Source of the DNA: Microbacterium sp. T2.11-28
Lineage (GTDB): Bacteria; Actinomycetota; Actinomycetes; Actinomycetales; Microbacteriaceae
Direction: 5' to 3'
DNA length: 64,000 nucleotides
Assembly: GCF_950097975.1 (NCBI RefSeq)
Contig: NZ_CATNHF010000031.1
Span: 1 to 64,000, forward strand
The notes below the pieces were generated by a model. The model was not told the origin of the DNA. It did not search any database and saw nothing but the letters and a program-made list of their open reading frames with translations. Positions 18,245-28,188 of the stretch are shown piece by piece; the first letter of the stretch is position 1; the number at the start of each line of letters is the position of its first letter. Made by a program: the position numbers and the translations under genes.

Positions 18245-20005
18245 ATGACCTTGCCGACGCGCCGCGAGGCCCGAGATGAGAAGCGTCGGTCGGCGAAGCC
18301 GACCGATCGCGCGCGCCGTCGACGCCTGCTGTGGATCGGCATCCCTTCTCTCGTCATCCTCCTGCTGCTCGCCTGGCTCGGATTCCGGGTGCTGACGGTG
18401 AAGACCTCGCTCGAGGCGGCACAGGCGTCGCTGCAGGACGCGCAAGCGGGTGGTGACGTCTCGTCGGCGATCGAGAGCGTGTCGCGGGAGGCGGGCACTG
18501 CTGCGTCCGCTGCCGGCGACCCCGTCTGGCGCGCCGCAGAGGTGATTCCGTGGGCCGGTGACAACCTGCGGGGAGTGCGGGTCGCCGCCGAGGCGCTCGA
18601 TGTCGTCGCGAACCGCATCGGCAAGCCCGTGATCGATATGCAGCGGGACGGGCAGGGGAGCATCCTGTCACGGGCCCTTCCCGTGATCGCAGACGGAGGA
18701 GAGGCTCTGGCTCCCCTCACAGCCGAACTGGCCGCGCTCGAGACCAACGATGCGCTGATCGGCCCCGTCAAGGGCGGCGTCGTCCAGGTCAGCCAGGTCC
18801 TGTCGGGACTCCAGCCCGTGCTCGATCTCCTGCCCGGACTGCTCGGCGCGGACGGGGCGAAGAACTACCTGCTCGTCTTCCAGAACAACGCGGAGTCCCT
18901 TCCGCTCGGTGGCAGCGCGGCCTCGCAGACCATGATCAGAGCCGACAACGGCAGCCTCGCCATCGTCGGTCAGGCGAGCAGCACGACGTTCGACGGGATC
19001 GGAGACGTCGGCGTCGAGATCTCCGACGCCCTCCGCACCCTGTACGGCGTGACGTACGGCACCCGCATCAACATGTCGGTCACGCGACCCGATTGGCCGT
19101 CCGCCGCCCAGATGGTCGCGGCGTTCTGGAACAAGCGCGTCGACAAGACGCACGTCGACGGCGCGATCTCCATCGACCCGCTGGCACTCTCTCGAATCCT
19201 GCTGGCGACCGGACCGATCACCGTCCCGGGGCCCGAGGGCGACATCGAGCTGAACAACGAGAACGCCGTCGAGATCCTCCTCACCAAGACGTACGAGTGG
19301 TGGGACGCCTATACGCCGGAGGGCGGGGTCGGGTCCGACGCGTTCTTCGCGGCGACAGCGGCGAAGGTCTTCGAGGCCGTGTCCTCCGGCGCCTTCGATC
19401 TGAAGGACATGGCCTGGGCGGTGAGCGAGAGCATCGACCGCGGCAGCATCATGGCCTGGATGGAGGATCCCGAGGAGCAGGCGTTCATCGAGTCCTCGGG
19501 AAAGCTCGCCGGCATCCTGCCAACGGACAACTCCGTCGAGACGGCCCTGGGAGTGTACTTCCGGGACGTGTCGGCGTCGAAGATCGACTACTACCTGCGC
19601 ACCTCGATCGATGCATCGATGACCTGTGCGGACGGGCTCACGAGAGTGACAGCGAGCGCGACCATGAACCTGGACATCACCCAGGAGGCCGCGGAGGCGC
19701 TGCCGGCCTATGTGCAGAGCTACCGGAACGGAAGCACCTACTACTCCAAGCACGTCTTCTTCTACGCCCCGCCCGGGATGGAGATCGAGAGCATGCGGAT
19801 GGAGGGCGACTGGGTGAAGCCGTTCCGCGAGGGGAACATGGATCTCGGTCGTGTCGTCGCGCCCTTCGAGAGCAGGATGCCGCCCGGGAGCACGGTGACC
19901 GTCGAGGTGACGTTCGTCGGGGACGGCGAGTTCGGTCCGCTGTCCATCCGCTCCACCCCGATGGTGAAGCCCACCGAGGTCGAGGTCTCCGACACCTGCC
20001 ATTGA
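18245..20005 (+). CDS. DUF4012 domain-containing membrane protein
   Basis: 586 residues. A basic cytoplasmic N-terminus, one membrane segment (28-48), then a large external domain: LLPGLLGADGAKNYLLVFQNNAESLPLGGSAAS is typical of DUF4012, a family common in actinobacterial polysaccharide loci with LytR-like character but no proven activity. A C-terminal beta-rich part with a long Tyr/Pro-rich strand follows. It may help attach or control length of the polymer, which is inference from setting. Leaderless start at ATG 18245. The initiating transferase gene follows 73 nt later. Confidence 0.75.
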   Translation: MTLPTRREARDEKRRSAKPTDRARRRRLLWIGIPSLVILLLLAWLGFRVLTVKTSLEAAQASLQDAQAGGDVSSAIESVSREAGTAASAAGDPVWRAAEVIPWAGDNLRGVRVAAEALDVVANRIGKPVIDMQRDGQGSILSRALPVIADGGEALAPLTAELAALETNDALIGPVKGGVVQVSQVLSGLQPVLDLLPGLLGADGAKNYLLVFQNNAESLPLGGSAASQTMIRADNGSLAIVGQASSTTFDGIGDVGVEISDALRTLYGVTYGTRINMSVTRPDWPSAAQMVAAFWNKRVDKTHVDGAISIDPLALSRILLATGPITVPGPEGDIELNNENAVEILLTKTYEWWDAYTPEGGVGSDAFFAATAAKVFEAVSSGAFDLKDMAWAVSESIDRGSIMAWMEDPEEQAFIESSGKLAGILPTDNSVETALGVYFRDVSASKIDYYLRTSIDASMTCADGLTRVTASATMNLDITQEAAEALPAYVQSYRNGSTYYSKHVFFYAPPGMEIESMRMEGDWVKPFREGNMDLGRVVAPFESRMPPGSTVTVEVTFVGDGEFGPLSIRSTPMVKPTEVEVSDTCH

Positions 20006-20018
20006 CACGGTGGCGCCG

Positions 20019-20048
20019 TTTCCCGCATTCGGCATCTCCGGTTAGATT
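20019..20048 (+). promoter_or_regulatory. Possible promoter of the initiating transferase gene
   Basis: -35-like TTTCCC (20019-20024), 18 bp, -10 TAGATT (20043-20048). Confidence 0.35.
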
Positions 20049-20078
20049 GTCTATGAATCAGCCGGGACTTTCTCGTGA

Positions 20079-21599
20079 ATGCCCGGTGACCATCGGACGA
20101 CGGCGGGGCAGCGGAAGATCTTGGCTACATTGCAGGGACAAGTGGGGTGGCGGGCACGCCTCATCCCCGCACGCCGGTCCTCTCGCGACTGGCCGCGCCG
20201 GTACGGCTCCTGGCTGATCGTCAGCGACGTGGCCGTGGTGGTCGCCACGCTGGCGGTCTATCGCCTCGTCGCCATCCCCCCGGGTCCGACCCGGATGGCG
20301 TGGTCCTCGGAGGGGCCGTTCCTCTCCTACACCTTCGGACTGATCATCACCGCCGCCCTGTGGCTGGCCGCGCTGGCCCTCTTCGAGACGCGTGAACGGC
20401 ACATCGTCGGCAGCGGCCCGAACGAGTACCGACGGGTGGCCAACGCGTCGTTCGCCCTCTTCGCGCTCCTGGTGTCGATCTGCTTCTTCTTCCAGATCGA
20501 CGCTGCTCGGACCCTCTTCCTCGTGGCCCTGCCGATCGGCACCCTCGTGCTGATCTTCTCGCGATGGGCGTGGCGGCAGTGGCTGCGCACGCAGCAGCGC
20601 GGCCGGAAGTACGTGTACCGCACGGTGGTGATGGCCGAGCCCGGGAAGGCCGCCCACGTCATCGAGTCCATCGACCGCTCGCCGGGCACGGGCTTCGACG
20701 TCGTGGGAGTCGTCACCAGCCGGCAGGGGGATGCGATCGGCAGGGTGCCGATCCTGGGCGGGTTCTCGGACGCTGTGCGCGCCATCGACCTCGTCGACGC
20801 CGACACCCTCATCATCGCGGGGGCCGACGAGCTCGATCCGCGCACCATGCGCCGGATCGGCTGGGAGGTCGCCGACCGCGACGTCGACCTCGTGGTGGCC
20901 CCGGCGCTCACCGACGTCGCCGGTCCCCGCATCCACGCGACCCCGGCCGCCGGGCTTCCGTTCATCCACGTCGAGTTCCCGCGGCTGGAAGGATTCCGCC
21001 GGTTCGCCAAGCGGGCGTTCGACCTCGTCGCGTCCTTCCTGCTGATCGCCATCCTCTCGCCCATCATGATCGCCACGGCGATCGCGGTGCGCGTGGACTC
21101 GCGCGGGCCCATCTTCTACCGCCAGGTGCGGATCGGCCGCGGCGGTCGCGAGTTCGGCATGATCAAGTTCCGCTCGATGAACGCGGACGCCGACGATCAG
21201 CTCGCAAGCCTCCTGGACCTGCAGGGCACGAGCGACCAGCCGCTCTTCAAGGTGACCGACGATCCGCGCATCACGCGGGTCGGCCGCTTCCTGCGCAAGC
21301 ACTCGATCGACGAGCTGCCGCAGCTGTTCAACGTGCTGACGGGCGACATGAGCCTCGTCGGCCCGCGGCCGCAGCGGGAAGGGGAGGTGGCGCTCTACGA
21401 TGACGCCGCCCATCGCCGGCTGCTGGTGAAGCCCGGTATGAGCGGGCTCTGGCAGGTCAGCGGCCGCTCTGCGCTCAGCTGGGACGACGCCGTGCGCCTC
21501 GACCTCTACTACGTCGAGAACTGGTCATTCGTGCAGGACATCCAGATCCTGTTCCGCACATTCAGGGCCGTGCTCGCTCCCGGGGAGAGCGCGCACTGA
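20079..21599 (+). CDS. Undecaprenyl-phosphate sugar phosphotransferase (initiating enzyme)
   Basis: 506 residues. Four to five N-terminal membrane helices, a Rossmann-like central domain ([21 protein letters not shown]...), then the catalytic bacterial sugar transferase domain from about 305: [39 protein letters not shown], and [13 protein letters not shown]. Such enzymes (WbaP/CpsE type) put the first sugar-1-phosphate on undecaprenyl phosphate and so commit the pathway. ATG 20079 is preferred, placing the start about 25 nt after the predicted mRNA 5' end; TTG 20121 is an alternative. Last gene of the polysaccharide region. Confidence 0.85.
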   Translation: MPGDHRTTAGQRKILATLQGQVGWRARLIPARRSSRDWPRRYGSWLIVSDVAVVVATLAVYRLVAIPPGPTRMAWSSEGPFLSYTFGLIITAALWLAALALFETRERHIVGSGPNEYRRVANASFALFALLVSICFFFQIDAARTLFLVALPIGTLVLIFSRWAWRQWLRTQQRGRKYVYRTVVMAEPGKAAHVIESIDRSPGTGFDVVGVVTSRQGDAIGRVPILGGFSDAVRAIDLVDADTLIIAGADELDPRTMRRIGWEVADRDVDLVVAPALTDVAGPRIHATPAAGLPFIHVEFPRLEGFRRFAKRAFDLVASFLLIAILSPIMIATAIAVRVDSRGPIFYRQVRIGRGGREFGMIKFRSMNADADDQLASLLDLQGTSDQPLFKVTDDPRITRVGRFLRKHSIDELPQLFNVLTGDMSLVGPRPQREGEVALYDDAAHRRLLVKPGMSGLWQVSGRSALSWDDAVRLDLYYVENWSFVQDIQILFRTFRAVLAPGESAH

Positions 21600-21627
21600 G
21601 AAACGGCCGTGCGCGACACGCCCGAGT

Positions 21628-21656
21628 TTGCGACACGCCCGGGCGGCACGTAGACT
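21628..21656 (+). promoter_or_regulatory. Promoter of the S10 operon
   Basis: -35 TTGCGA (21628-21633), 17-bp spacer, -10 TAGACT (21651-21656). A 12-bp direct repeat, GCGACACGCCCG, occurs at 21613-21624 and 21630-21641, the second copy overlapping the -35. Confidence 0.75.
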
Positions 21657-21662
21657 AGTCAG

Positions 21663-21990
21663 GTTCCACATTCTTGCGTGCGCGCGTCAGCGCCGAGCAG
21701 GATCACTGCCAGGGCAGTGCATAGGCGGCGCCTCCTCTCCGAGGGCATGGTGCAGGGTCCTAGGCCGCGGGCAGCAGAACAACACATCCGACTCCTCACC
21801 TGGAAACAGGTTCCGCATGCGTGCGGGGAGAAGGACTGACATCAGAACAGCGGTGCAGCATCCCTCGACACGATCGGGAACCGGCCGGAAGGCAGGTGCC
21901 CGGACTCCGAGGACGAAGTACCCGGCGTAACCGCGCCACGTGCGTCCAATGCCCTCGAGGTACGACGCGAGAAAAGAGAGTGAGCAGACA
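21663..21990 (+). promoter_or_regulatory. Long structured leader of the S10 operon
   Basis: About 330 nt without a credible gene between the predicted start and rpsJ. Small hairpins include CACTGC/GCAGTG (21704-21719), ACCTG-GAAA-CAGGT with a GNRA tetraloop (21798-21811) and CCGCA-TGCG-TGCGG (21813-21826). In E. coli the S10 leader is the target of L4 autoregulation; whether this one works in that way is unknown. Confidence 0.45.
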
Positions 21991-22299
21991 ATGGCGGGAC
22001 AGAAGATCCGCATTCGCCTGAAGTCGTATGACCACGAGGTCATCGACACGTCGGCGCGAAAGATCGTCGACACCGTGACCCGTGCGGGCGCGACTGTCGT
22101 GGGCCCCGTGCCCCTTCCGACCGAGAAGAACGTCGTGTGCGTCATCCGGTCGCCCCACAAGTACAAGGACAGCCGCGAGCACTTCGAGATGCGCACCCAC
22201 AAGCGTCTGATCGACATCATCGACCCGACGCCCAAGGCCGTCGACTCCCTGATGCGCCTCGACCTGCCGGCCGACGTCAACATCGAGATCAAGCTCTGA
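21991..22299 (+). CDS. rpsJ: 30S ribosomal protein S10
   Basis: 102 residues, normal length, starting [20 protein letters not shown]10 is in the head of the 30S subunit and also partners NusB in antitermination. The conserved [32 protein letters not shown] ending is complete. ATG 21991 follows a purine-rich GAAAAGAGAGTGAG; an in-frame ATG at 21940 would add 17 residues absent from the family. First gene of a long tightly packed run, 11 nt before rplC. Confidence 0.97.
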   Translation: MAGQKIRIRLKSYDHEVIDTSARKIVDTVTRAGATVVGPVPLPTEKNVVCVIRSPHKYKDSREHFEMRTHKRLIDIIDPTPKAVDSLMRLDLPADVNIEIKL

Positions 22300-22310
22300 G
22301 GACGACGACC

Positions 22311-22970
22311 ATGGCACACATCAACGAGAAGATTTCGAAGGGTCTGCTGGGCACCAAGCTCGGCATGACCCAGGTTTGGGACGAGAACGGCAAGCTCGTT
22401 CCCGTCACCGTCATCGAGGTCGCGCCGAACGTGGTCACCCAGGTTCGCACGCCCGAGAAGGACGGCTACAACGCGGTCCAGATCGCCTACGGGCAGATCG
22501 ACCCGCGCAAGGTGAACAAGCCGCTGACGGCCCACTTCGAGGCCGCCGGTGTCACCCCGCGCCGCCACCTCACCGAGGTGCGCACGGCGGATGCCGCTGA
22601 CTACTCACTCGGTCAGGAGCTCACCGTCGACGCCACCTTCGAGGCCGGCCAGCTGATCGACGTCGTCGGCACCAGCAAGGGCAAGGGCACCGCGGGTGTC
22701 ATGAAGCGCCACAACTTCAAGGGCGTCTCCGCCTCGCACGGTGCGCACCGCAACCACCGCAAGCCCGGCTCGATCGGCGCCTCGTCGACCCCCAGCCGCG
22801 TCTTCAAGGGCATGCGCATGGCCGGCCGTATGGGTGGCGAGCGCGTGACCGTCCTCAACCTCACGGTGCACGCCGTCGACGCCGAGAAGGGTCTGCTGCT
22901 CGTCAAGGGCGCCGTCCCCGGTGCGCGCGGCCGCATCGTCTACGTCCGCAACGCAGTGAAGGGTGCCTGA
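22311..22970 (+). CDS. rplC: 50S ribosomal protein L3
   Basis: 219 residues. L3 binds near the 3' end of 23S rRNA and its loop approaches the peptidyl transferase centre. Conserved [32 protein letters not shown] and [19 protein letters not shown] are present; the last contains the loop altered in some pleuromutilin- and linezolid-resistant strains and looks normal. ATG 22311 gives the usual N-terminus [18 protein letters not shown]. Two nt before rplD. Confidence 0.96.
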   Translation: MAHINEKISKGLLGTKLGMTQVWDENGKLVPVTVIEVAPNVVTQVRTPEKDGYNAVQIAYGQIDPRKVNKPLTAHFEAAGVTPRRHLTEVRTADAADYSLGQELTVDATFEAGQLIDVVGTSKGKGTAGVMKRHNFKGVSASHGAHRNHRKPGSIGASSTPSRVFKGMRMAGRMGGERVTVLNLTVHAVDAEKGLLLVKGAVPGARGRIVYVRNAVKGA

Positions 22971-22972
22971 TC

Positions 22973-23635
22973 ATGGCTGACTCGACTCTCGCGCTCGACG
23001 TCCACAGCGCCAGCGGAAAGAAGGCCGGTTCGGTCGAGCTTCCCGCCTCGCTGTTCGACGTCAAGACGAACATCCCGCTCATCCACCAGGTCGTCGTCGC
23101 GCAGCTCGCGGCGGCTCGCCAGGGCACCCACTCGACCAAGCGTCGCGGTGAGGTCTCCGGCGCCGGCCGCAAGCCCTTCAAGCAGAAGGGCACGGGTAAC
23201 GCCCGTCAGGGCTCGATCCGCGCGCCGCACATGACCGGTGGTGGCATCGTCCACGGCCCGAAGCCGCGCGACTACTCGCAGCGCACCCCCAAGAAGATGA
23301 TCGCGGCGGCCCTGCTGGGCTCGCTCAGCGACCGTGCTCGCGGTGGCCGTCTGCACATCGTCGACTCCTTCGGCATCGAGGGCGCGCCCTCGACCAAGGC
23401 GGCCGCGGCGGTCCTGACCGGCCTGTCCGCCGTCAAGAACGTCCTGGTCGTCATCGACCGCGACGACGAGCTCACGATCAAGAGCGTGCGCAACCTCGCG
23501 TACGTCCACGTGCTGCCCGTCGGCCAGCTCAACGCCTACGACGTGCTCGTCTCGGACGACATCGTCTTCACCAAGGCCGCCTACGACGCGTTCGTCGCTG
23601 CGAAGGCCGGCGCCACCGAGGAGGTCTCGGCATGA
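22973..23635 (+). CDS. rplD: 50S ribosomal protein L4
   Basis: 220 residues. L4 lines the exit tunnel; its extended loop is seen as [46 protein letters not shown]. In proteobacteria L4 also represses its own operon. The stop overlaps the rplW start by 4 nt (ATGA), so the two are made together. No anomaly seen. Confidence 0.96.
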   Translation: MADSTLALDVHSASGKKAGSVELPASLFDVKTNIPLIHQVVVAQLAAARQGTHSTKRRGEVSGAGRKPFKQKGTGNARQGSIRAPHMTGGGIVHGPKPRDYSQRTPKKMIAAALLGSLSDRARGGRLHIVDSFGIEGAPSTKAAAAVLTGLSAVKNVLVVIDRDDELTIKSVRNLAYVHVLPVGQLNAYDVLVSDDIVFTKAAYDAFVAAKAGATEEVSA

Positions 23636-23931
23636 CCGCCGTCAACAAGGACCCGCGCGACATCATCCTGAAGCCGGTCGTCTCCGAGAAGAGCTACGGG
23701 CTCATCGACGAGGGCAAGTACACGTTCCTCGTGGACCCCCGCGCGACCAAGACCGAGATCAAGCTCGCCATCGAGAAGATCTTCGGCGTCAAGGTCGCCG
23801 CGGTGAACACCATCAACCGCGTGGGCAAGGCCCGTCGCACCCGCTTCGGCATGGGCAAGCGCAAGGACACCAAGCGCGCCATCGTCACGCTGAAGTCGGG
23901 CACCATCGACATCTTCACGGCAGTCGGCTGA
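23632..23931 (+). CDS. rplW: 50S ribosomal protein L23
   Basis: 99 residues, normal length. L23 sits at the tunnel exit and is the docking site for trigger factor and SRP. The opening [32 protein letters not shown] and the ending [11 protein letters not shown] match the family. Start is fixed by the ATGA overlap with rplD. Confidence 0.95.
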   Translation: MTAVNKDPRDIILKPVVSEKSYGLIDEGKYTFLVDPRATKTEIKLAIEKIFGVKVAAVNTINRVGKARRTRFGMGKRKDTKRAIVTLKSGTIDIFTAVG

Positions 23932-23955
23932 CGGTCGGGATAGAGGACAACCAAC

Positions 23956-24795
23956 ATGGCTATTCGCAAGTACAAGCCCACGACCCCGGGTCGTCGCGGT
24001 TCGTCGGTGGCTGACTTCGCCGAGATCACGCGATCGACGCCGGAGAAGTCGCTGCTGCGCCCCCTGTCCAAGACCGGTGGCCGCAACAACCAGGGTCGCA
24101 TCACCACGCGTCACATCGGTGGCGGCCACAAGCGCCAGTACCGCGTCATCGACTTCCGTCGCAACGACAAGGACGGCGTCAACGCCAAGGTCGCTCACAT
24201 CGAGTACGACCCCAACCGCACCGCGCGCATCGCGCTCCTGCACTACTTCGACGGCGAGAAGCGCTACATCCTCGCGCCGAACAAGCTCCAGCAGGGCGAT
24301 GTCGTCGAGTCGGGTGCCGGCGCGGACATCAAGCCGGGCAACAACCTGCCGCTGCGCAACATCCCCACCGGTACGGTCATCCACGCGATCGAGCTCCGTC
24401 CCGGCGGCGGCGCCAAGCTCGCCCGCTCGGCCGGCACCTCGGTGCGCCTGGTCGCGAAGGACGGCCCCTACGCCCAGCTGCGTCTGCCCTCCGGCGAGAT
24501 CCGCAACGTCGATGCGCGCTGCCGCGCGACCATCGGCGAGGTCGGCAACGCCGAGCAGTCGAACATCAACTGGGGCAAGGCCGGCCGCAAGCGCTGGAAG
24601 GGCGTCCGCCCGACCGTCCGCGGTGTCGCGATGAACCCGGTCGACCACCCGCACGGTGGTGGTGAGGGCAAGACGTCCGGTGGACGTCACCCCGTCTCTC
24701 CTTGGGGCCAGGCTGAGGGTCGCACCCGCCACGCCAACAAGGAAAGCGACAAGTACATCGTCCGTCGTCGCAACGCCGGCAAGAAGCGCAAGTAG
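23956..24795 (+). CDS. rplB: 50S ribosomal protein L2
   Basis: 279 residues, standard. L2 is among the most conserved ribosomal proteins, needed for subunit joining and peptidyl transfer. The SH3-like and OB-like folds are intact, and the functional loop [25 protein letters not shown] includes the essential histidine. ATG 23956 gives [21 protein letters not shown]. 24 nt after rplW, 12 nt before rpsS. Confidence 0.97.
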   Translation: MAIRKYKPTTPGRRGSSVADFAEITRSTPEKSLLRPLSKTGGRNNQGRITTRHIGGGHKRQYRVIDFRRNDKDGVNAKVAHIEYDPNRTARIALLHYFDGEKRYILAPNKLQQGDVVESGAGADIKPGNNLPLRNIPTGTVIHAIELRPGGGAKLARSAGTSVRLVAKDGPYAQLRLPSGEIRNVDARCRATIGEVGNAEQSNINWGKAGRKRWKGVRPTVRGVAMNPVDHPHGGGEGKTSGGRHPVSPWGQAEGRTRHANKESDKYIVRRRNAGKKRK

Positions 24796-24807
24796 GAGTA
24801 GAGGAAG

Positions 24808-25089
24808 ATGCCTCGCAGCCTTAAGAAGGGCCCCTTCGTCGACGAGCACCTGCTTCGCAAGGTCGTCTCGCAGAACGAAGCCGGTACCAAGAACGTCATC
24901 AAGACCTGGTCGCGCCGTTCGATGATCATCCCCGCCATGCTGGGACACACCATCGCCGTGCACGACGGACGCAAGCACATCCCCGTGTTCGTGTCCGAGA
25001 CCATGGTCGGCCACAAGCTGGGCGAGTTCGCGCCCACCCGCACCTTCCGCGGCCACGAGAAGGACGACAAGAAGGGTCGCCGCCGCTGA
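24808..25089 (+). CDS. rpsS: 30S ribosomal protein S19
   Basis: 93 residues, standard. S19 is in the head of the 30S subunit beside S13 and contacts the A-site region. [16 protein letters not shown] and [29 protein letters not shown] are textbook S19. Purine-rich AGTAGAGGAAG precedes the start. 38 nt separate it from rplV, and that gap carries a good AGGAGGAGAG site for the next gene. Confidence 0.96.
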   Translation: MPRSLKKGPFVDEHLLRKVVSQNEAGTKNVIKTWSRRSMIIPAMLGHTIAVHDGRKHIPVFVSETMVGHKLGEFAPTRTFRGHEKDDKKGRRR

Positions 25090-25127
25090 CGCGGGGGCGC
25101 TCCAGAGAGGACTAGAGGAGGAGAGAC

Positions 25128-25526
25128 ATGGTGGAATCCATCGCACGCGTGAAGCACATCCGCGTGACCCCTCAGAAGGCTCGTCGTGTCGTCGCGCTCA
25201 TCAAGGGCAAGCAGGCTCAGGAGGCTCTCGCCATCCTGAAGTTCGCGCCCCAGGGTGCCAGCGAGCCGATCTACAAGCTCGTCGCCGCAGCGGTCGCCAA
25301 CGCCCGCGTGAAGGCGGACAAGGACGGCGAGTACCTGGACGAGCAGGACCTGTACGTGAAGAACGCGTACGTGGACGAGGGCACGACGCTCAAGCGTTTC
25401 CAGCCCCGCGCCCAGGGCCGCGCCTTCCAGATCAAGAAGCGCACGAGCCACATCACGATCGAGCTGGCGACCCCCGAGGTCGCCGAGGCTCCGGCCGCGA
25501 CCACGACCAAGAAGGCGAGCAAGTAA
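25128..25526 (+). CDS. rplV: 50S ribosomal protein L22
   Basis: 132 residues. L22 lines the exit tunnel with a long beta hairpin, seen here as [26 protein letters not shown]. The core ends near residue 115; an Ala/Thr/Lys-rich tail of about 17 residues follows ([13 protein letters not shown]). The gene has a strong Shine-Dalgarno (GAGGAGGAGAG), and its stop overlaps the rpsC start by one base (TAATG). Confidence 0.96.
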   Translation: MVESIARVKHIRVTPQKARRVVALIKGKQAQEALAILKFAPQGASEPIYKLVAAAVANARVKADKDGEYLDEQDLYVKNAYVDEGTTLKRFQPRAQGRAFQIKKRTSHITIELATPEVAEAPAATTTKKASK

Positions 25527-26284
25527 TGGGACAGAAGGTCAACCCGTACGGCTTCCGCCTCGGCATCACCACGGACCACGTGTCGCGCTGGTTCTCCGAC
25601 TCGACGAAGCCGGGCCAGCGTTACGCCGACTACGTGGCCGAGGACATCAAGATCCGCAAGCTCCTGCAGACGCAGCTGGACCGCGCCGGCGTGAGCGGGA
25701 TCGAGATCGAGCGCACGCGTGACCGCGTTCGCGTCGACATCCACACCGCCCGCCCGGGCATCGTCATCGGCCGCCGCGGCGCCGAGGCCGAGCGCATCCG
25801 CGCCGACCTCGAGAAGCTCACCGGCAAGCAGATCCAGCTGAACATCCTCGAGGTCAAGAACCCCGAGGCCGACGCTCAGCTCGTCGCGCAGGGCATCGCC
25901 GAGCAGCTGTCTGCTCGTGTCGCCTTCCGTCGCGCGATGCGCAAGGGTCTGCAGGGCGCTCAGCGCGCCGGCGCCAAGGGCATCCGCATCCAGGTCTCCG
26001 GCCGCCTCGGCGGCGCCGAGATGAGCCGCTCGGAGTTCTACCGCGAGGGCCGTGTGCCCCTGCACACGCTCCGCGCGAACATCGACTACGGCTTCTACGA
26101 GGCCAAGACCACCTTCGGCCGCATCGGCGTGAAGGTCTGGATCTACAAGGGCGACCTCACCAACAAGGAGCTCGCTCGCGAGCAGGCCAACGCCCCGAAG
26201 TCCCGCGGTCGCGACGACCGCGGTGGCGACCGTCGCCGTGGCCCGCGCAGCGAGGCCCCCGTCGCAGAAGGAGCGTCTGCCTGA
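25526..26284 (+). CDS. rpsC: 30S ribosomal protein S3
   Basis: 252 residues, somewhat longer than the E. coli protein because of a charged C-terminal tail ([20 protein letters not shown]). S3 forms part of the mRNA entry site. The KH domain with GXXG as IGRRG ([16 protein letters not shown]) and the C-terminal domain VWIYKGDL are complete. Start overlaps the rplV stop; the stop overlaps the rplP start by one base. Confidence 0.96.
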   Translation: MGQKVNPYGFRLGITTDHVSRWFSDSTKPGQRYADYVAEDIKIRKLLQTQLDRAGVSGIEIERTRDRVRVDIHTARPGIVIGRRGAEAERIRADLEKLTGKQIQLNILEVKNPEADAQLVAQGIAEQLSARVAFRRAMRKGLQGAQRAGAKGIRIQVSGRLGGAEMSRSEFYREGRVPLHTLRANIDYGFYEAKTTFGRIGVKVWIYKGDLTNKELAREQANAPKSRGRDDRGGDRRRGPRSEAPVAEGASA

Positions 26285-26703
26285 TGCTTATCCCCCGCAA
26301 GGTCAAGTACCGCAAGCAGCACCACCCGGGTCGCTCGGGCCAGGCCACCGGTGGCACCAAGGTGTCGTTCGGTGAGTTCGGCATCCAGGCGCTCACGCCG
26401 GCCTACGTGACCAACCGTCAGATCGAGTCCGCTCGTATCGCGATGACCCGTCACATCAAGCGTGGTGGAAAGGTGTGGATCAACATCTACCCCGACCGTC
26501 CGCTCACCAAGAAGCCCGCCGAGACCCGCATGGGTTCCGGTAAGGGCTCGCCCGAGTGGTGGGTCGCCAACGTCAAGCCGGGCCGCGTCCTCTTCGAGGT
26601 CGCGGGTGTCAACGAGGAACTCGCTCGTGAGGCACTGACCCGTGCAATCCACAAGCTGCCTCTCAAGGCACGCATCATCAAGCGCGAGGAGGGCGACGCG
26701 TAA
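26284..26703 (+). CDS. rplP: 50S ribosomal protein L16
   Basis: 139 residues, standard. L16 helps shape the A site and 5S region of the 50S subunit. [19 protein letters not shown] and [24 protein letters not shown] are diagnostic. One-base overlaps at both ends (TGATG with rpsC, TAATG with rpmC) show strict translational coupling. Confidence 0.97.
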   Translation: MLIPRKVKYRKQHHPGRSGQATGGTKVSFGEFGIQALTPAYVTNRQIESARIAMTRHIKRGGKVWINIYPDRPLTKKPAETRMGSGKGSPEWWVANVKPGRVLFEVAGVNEELAREALTRAIHKLPLKARIIKREEGDA

Positions 26704-27017
26704 TGGCCGTCGGCACCAAGACGCTCGCCCCGAGCGAGCTCGACACGTTCGAAGACCAGCGCCTCGTCGAGGAGCTGCGCAAGGCCAAGGAAGAGCTGTT
26801 CAACCTGCGCTTCCAGTCGGCCACCGGCCAGCTCGAGAGCCACGGCCGCATCCGTGCGGTCAAGCGCGACATCGCGCGGCTCTACACCGTGATCCGTGAG
26901 CGCGAGCTCGGCATCCGTGCCACGCCCGCGCCGGTGGAGGTCGCGACGAAGGCGAAGAAGACCAAGGCCAAGAAGGCGGACGCCGCCGACGAGGCCGCGA
27001 AGGAAGAGGCCGAGTGA
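26703..27017 (+). CDS. rpmC: 50S ribosomal protein L29, with C-terminal extension
   Basis: 104 residues where about 65-75 is usual. The L29 core ([60 protein letters not shown]) ends near residue 75 and is followed by a Lys/Ala/Glu-rich tail. L29 lies near the tunnel exit next to L23. Its stop overlaps the rpsQ ATG by one base (TGATG). The tail is probably disordered. Confidence 0.93.
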   Translation: MAVGTKTLAPSELDTFEDQRLVEELRKAKEELFNLRFQSATGQLESHGRIRAVKRDIARLYTVIRERELGIRATPAPVEVATKAKKTKAKKADAADEAAKEEAE

Positions 27018-27421
27018 TGGCTGAGACTGAGAAGAAGGCGCCCGCCAAGAAGGCGCCGGCCAAGAAGCCTGCCGCCGCCAAGGCCGACGCCCCCGTGGCC
27101 GACGTCGCGGTCGCCGAGGCGCCCGCCAAGGGTCACGAGTCCGCCGCGCACGACGTGCGCGACGCCGACGCCCGTGGTTACCGCAAGGCCCGTCGCGGCT
27201 ACGTGGTCAGCGACAAGATGGACAAGACGATCGTCGTCGAGGTCGAGGACCGCGTGAAGCACCCGCTCTACGGCAAGGTCATCCGTCGCACGTCCAAGGT
27301 CAAGGCCCACGACGAGGCGAACACCGCCGGCATCGGCGACCTCGTCCTCATCAACGAGACCCGTCCGCTCAGCGCCACCAAGCGCTGGCGTCTGGTCGAG
27401 ATCCTCGAGAAGGCCAAGTAA
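27017..27421 (+). CDS. rpsQ: 30S ribosomal protein S17, with N-terminal extension
   Basis: 134 residues where about 85-90 is usual. The first 52 or so are an Ala/Lys/Pro-rich low-complexity extension; the S17 core starts at about [39 protein letters not shown]17 is an early 16S rRNA binder. ATG 27017 is preferred over GTG 27014 because it makes the usual TGATG overlap; an internal start that removes the extension is not evident. Confidence 0.92.
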   Translation: MAETEKKAPAKKAPAKKPAAAKADAPVADVAVAEAPAKGHESAAHDVRDADARGYRKARRGYVVSDKMDKTIVVEVEDRVKHPLYGKVIRRTSKVKAHDEANTAGIGDLVLINETRPLSATKRWRLVEILEKAK

Positions 27422-27455
27422 GGCCCCGGCCTTCTTGGAACCCAAGGAGTAAGAA

Positions 27456-27824
27456 GTGATTCAGACCGAATCCCGCCTCAAGGTCGCCGACAACACCGGC
27501 GCCAAGGAGCTGCTCACCATCCGCGTGCTCGGTGGCTCGAACCGCCGCTACGCGGGTCTGGGCGACATCATCGTGGCGACCGTCAAGGACGCGATCCCGG
27601 GCGGAAACGTCAAGAAGGGCGACGTGGTCAAGGCCGTCGTCGTCCGCACCGTCAAGCAGACCCGTCGCGCCGACGGGTCCTACATCAAGTTCGACGAGAA
27701 CGCCGCCGTCATCCTGAAGAACGACGGGGAGCCCCGCGGCACCCGCATCTTCGGACCGGTCGGTCGTGAGCTTCGTGACAAGAAGTTCATGAAGATCGTC
27801 TCGCTCGCCCCGGAGGTCATCTGA
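27456..27824 (+). CDS. rplN: 50S ribosomal protein L14
   Basis: 122 residues, standard. L14 lies at the subunit interface and binds the silencing factor RsfS. GTG start at 27456 after AAGGAGTAAGAA gives the conserved [50 protein letters not shown] is intact. First gene of the spc-type segment; two nt before rplX. Confidence 0.97.
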   Translation: MIQTESRLKVADNTGAKELLTIRVLGGSNRRYAGLGDIIVATVKDAIPGGNVKKGDVVKAVVVRTVKQTRRADGSYIKFDENAAVILKNDGEPRGTRIFGPVGRELRDKKFMKIVSLAPEVI

Positions 27825-27826
27825 TC

Positions 27827-28186
27827 ATGGCGAACATCAAAAAGGGCGACCTGGTCCAGGTCATCACCGGCAAGAAGCAGGACAAGGGCGGCGACCGCGG
27901 CAAGCAGGGCAAGGTCCTCGAGGTCCTGACCGAGCAGAACCGCGTGATCGTCGAGGGCGTCAACTACGTCACGAAGCACAACCGCGTGGGCCAGTCCCAG
28001 CGCGGCACCAAGACGGGCGGCATCGAGACGATGGAAGCCCCGATCCACATCTCCAACGTCGCCGTCGTCGACCCCTCGACCAAGAAGCCGACCCGTGTCG
28101 GCCACCGTGTCGAGGAGCAGACGAAGGACGGCGTGAAGCGCACGGTTCGCGTGCGCTACGCGAAGAAGAGCGGCAAGGACCTCTGA
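27827..28186 (+). CDS. rplX: 50S ribosomal protein L24
   Basis: 119 residues. L24 starts assembly of the 50S subunit. The KOW motif ([30 protein letters not shown]) near the N-terminus and the histidine-rich [34 protein letters not shown] are present. Packed with two-nt spacing on both sides (rplN, rplE). Confidence 0.96.
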   Translation: MANIKKGDLVQVITGKKQDKGGDRGKQGKVLEVLTEQNRVIVEGVNYVTKHNRVGQSQRGTKTGGIETMEAPIHISNVAVVDPSTKKPTRVGHRVEEQTKDGVKRTVRVRYAKKSGKDL

Positions 28187-28188
28187 AC

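Noticed and set aside
20053-20217. ATG 20053, close to a -10 TAGATT, as a leaderless start of the initiating transferase
   Set aside because: It is in the wrong frame for that gene.
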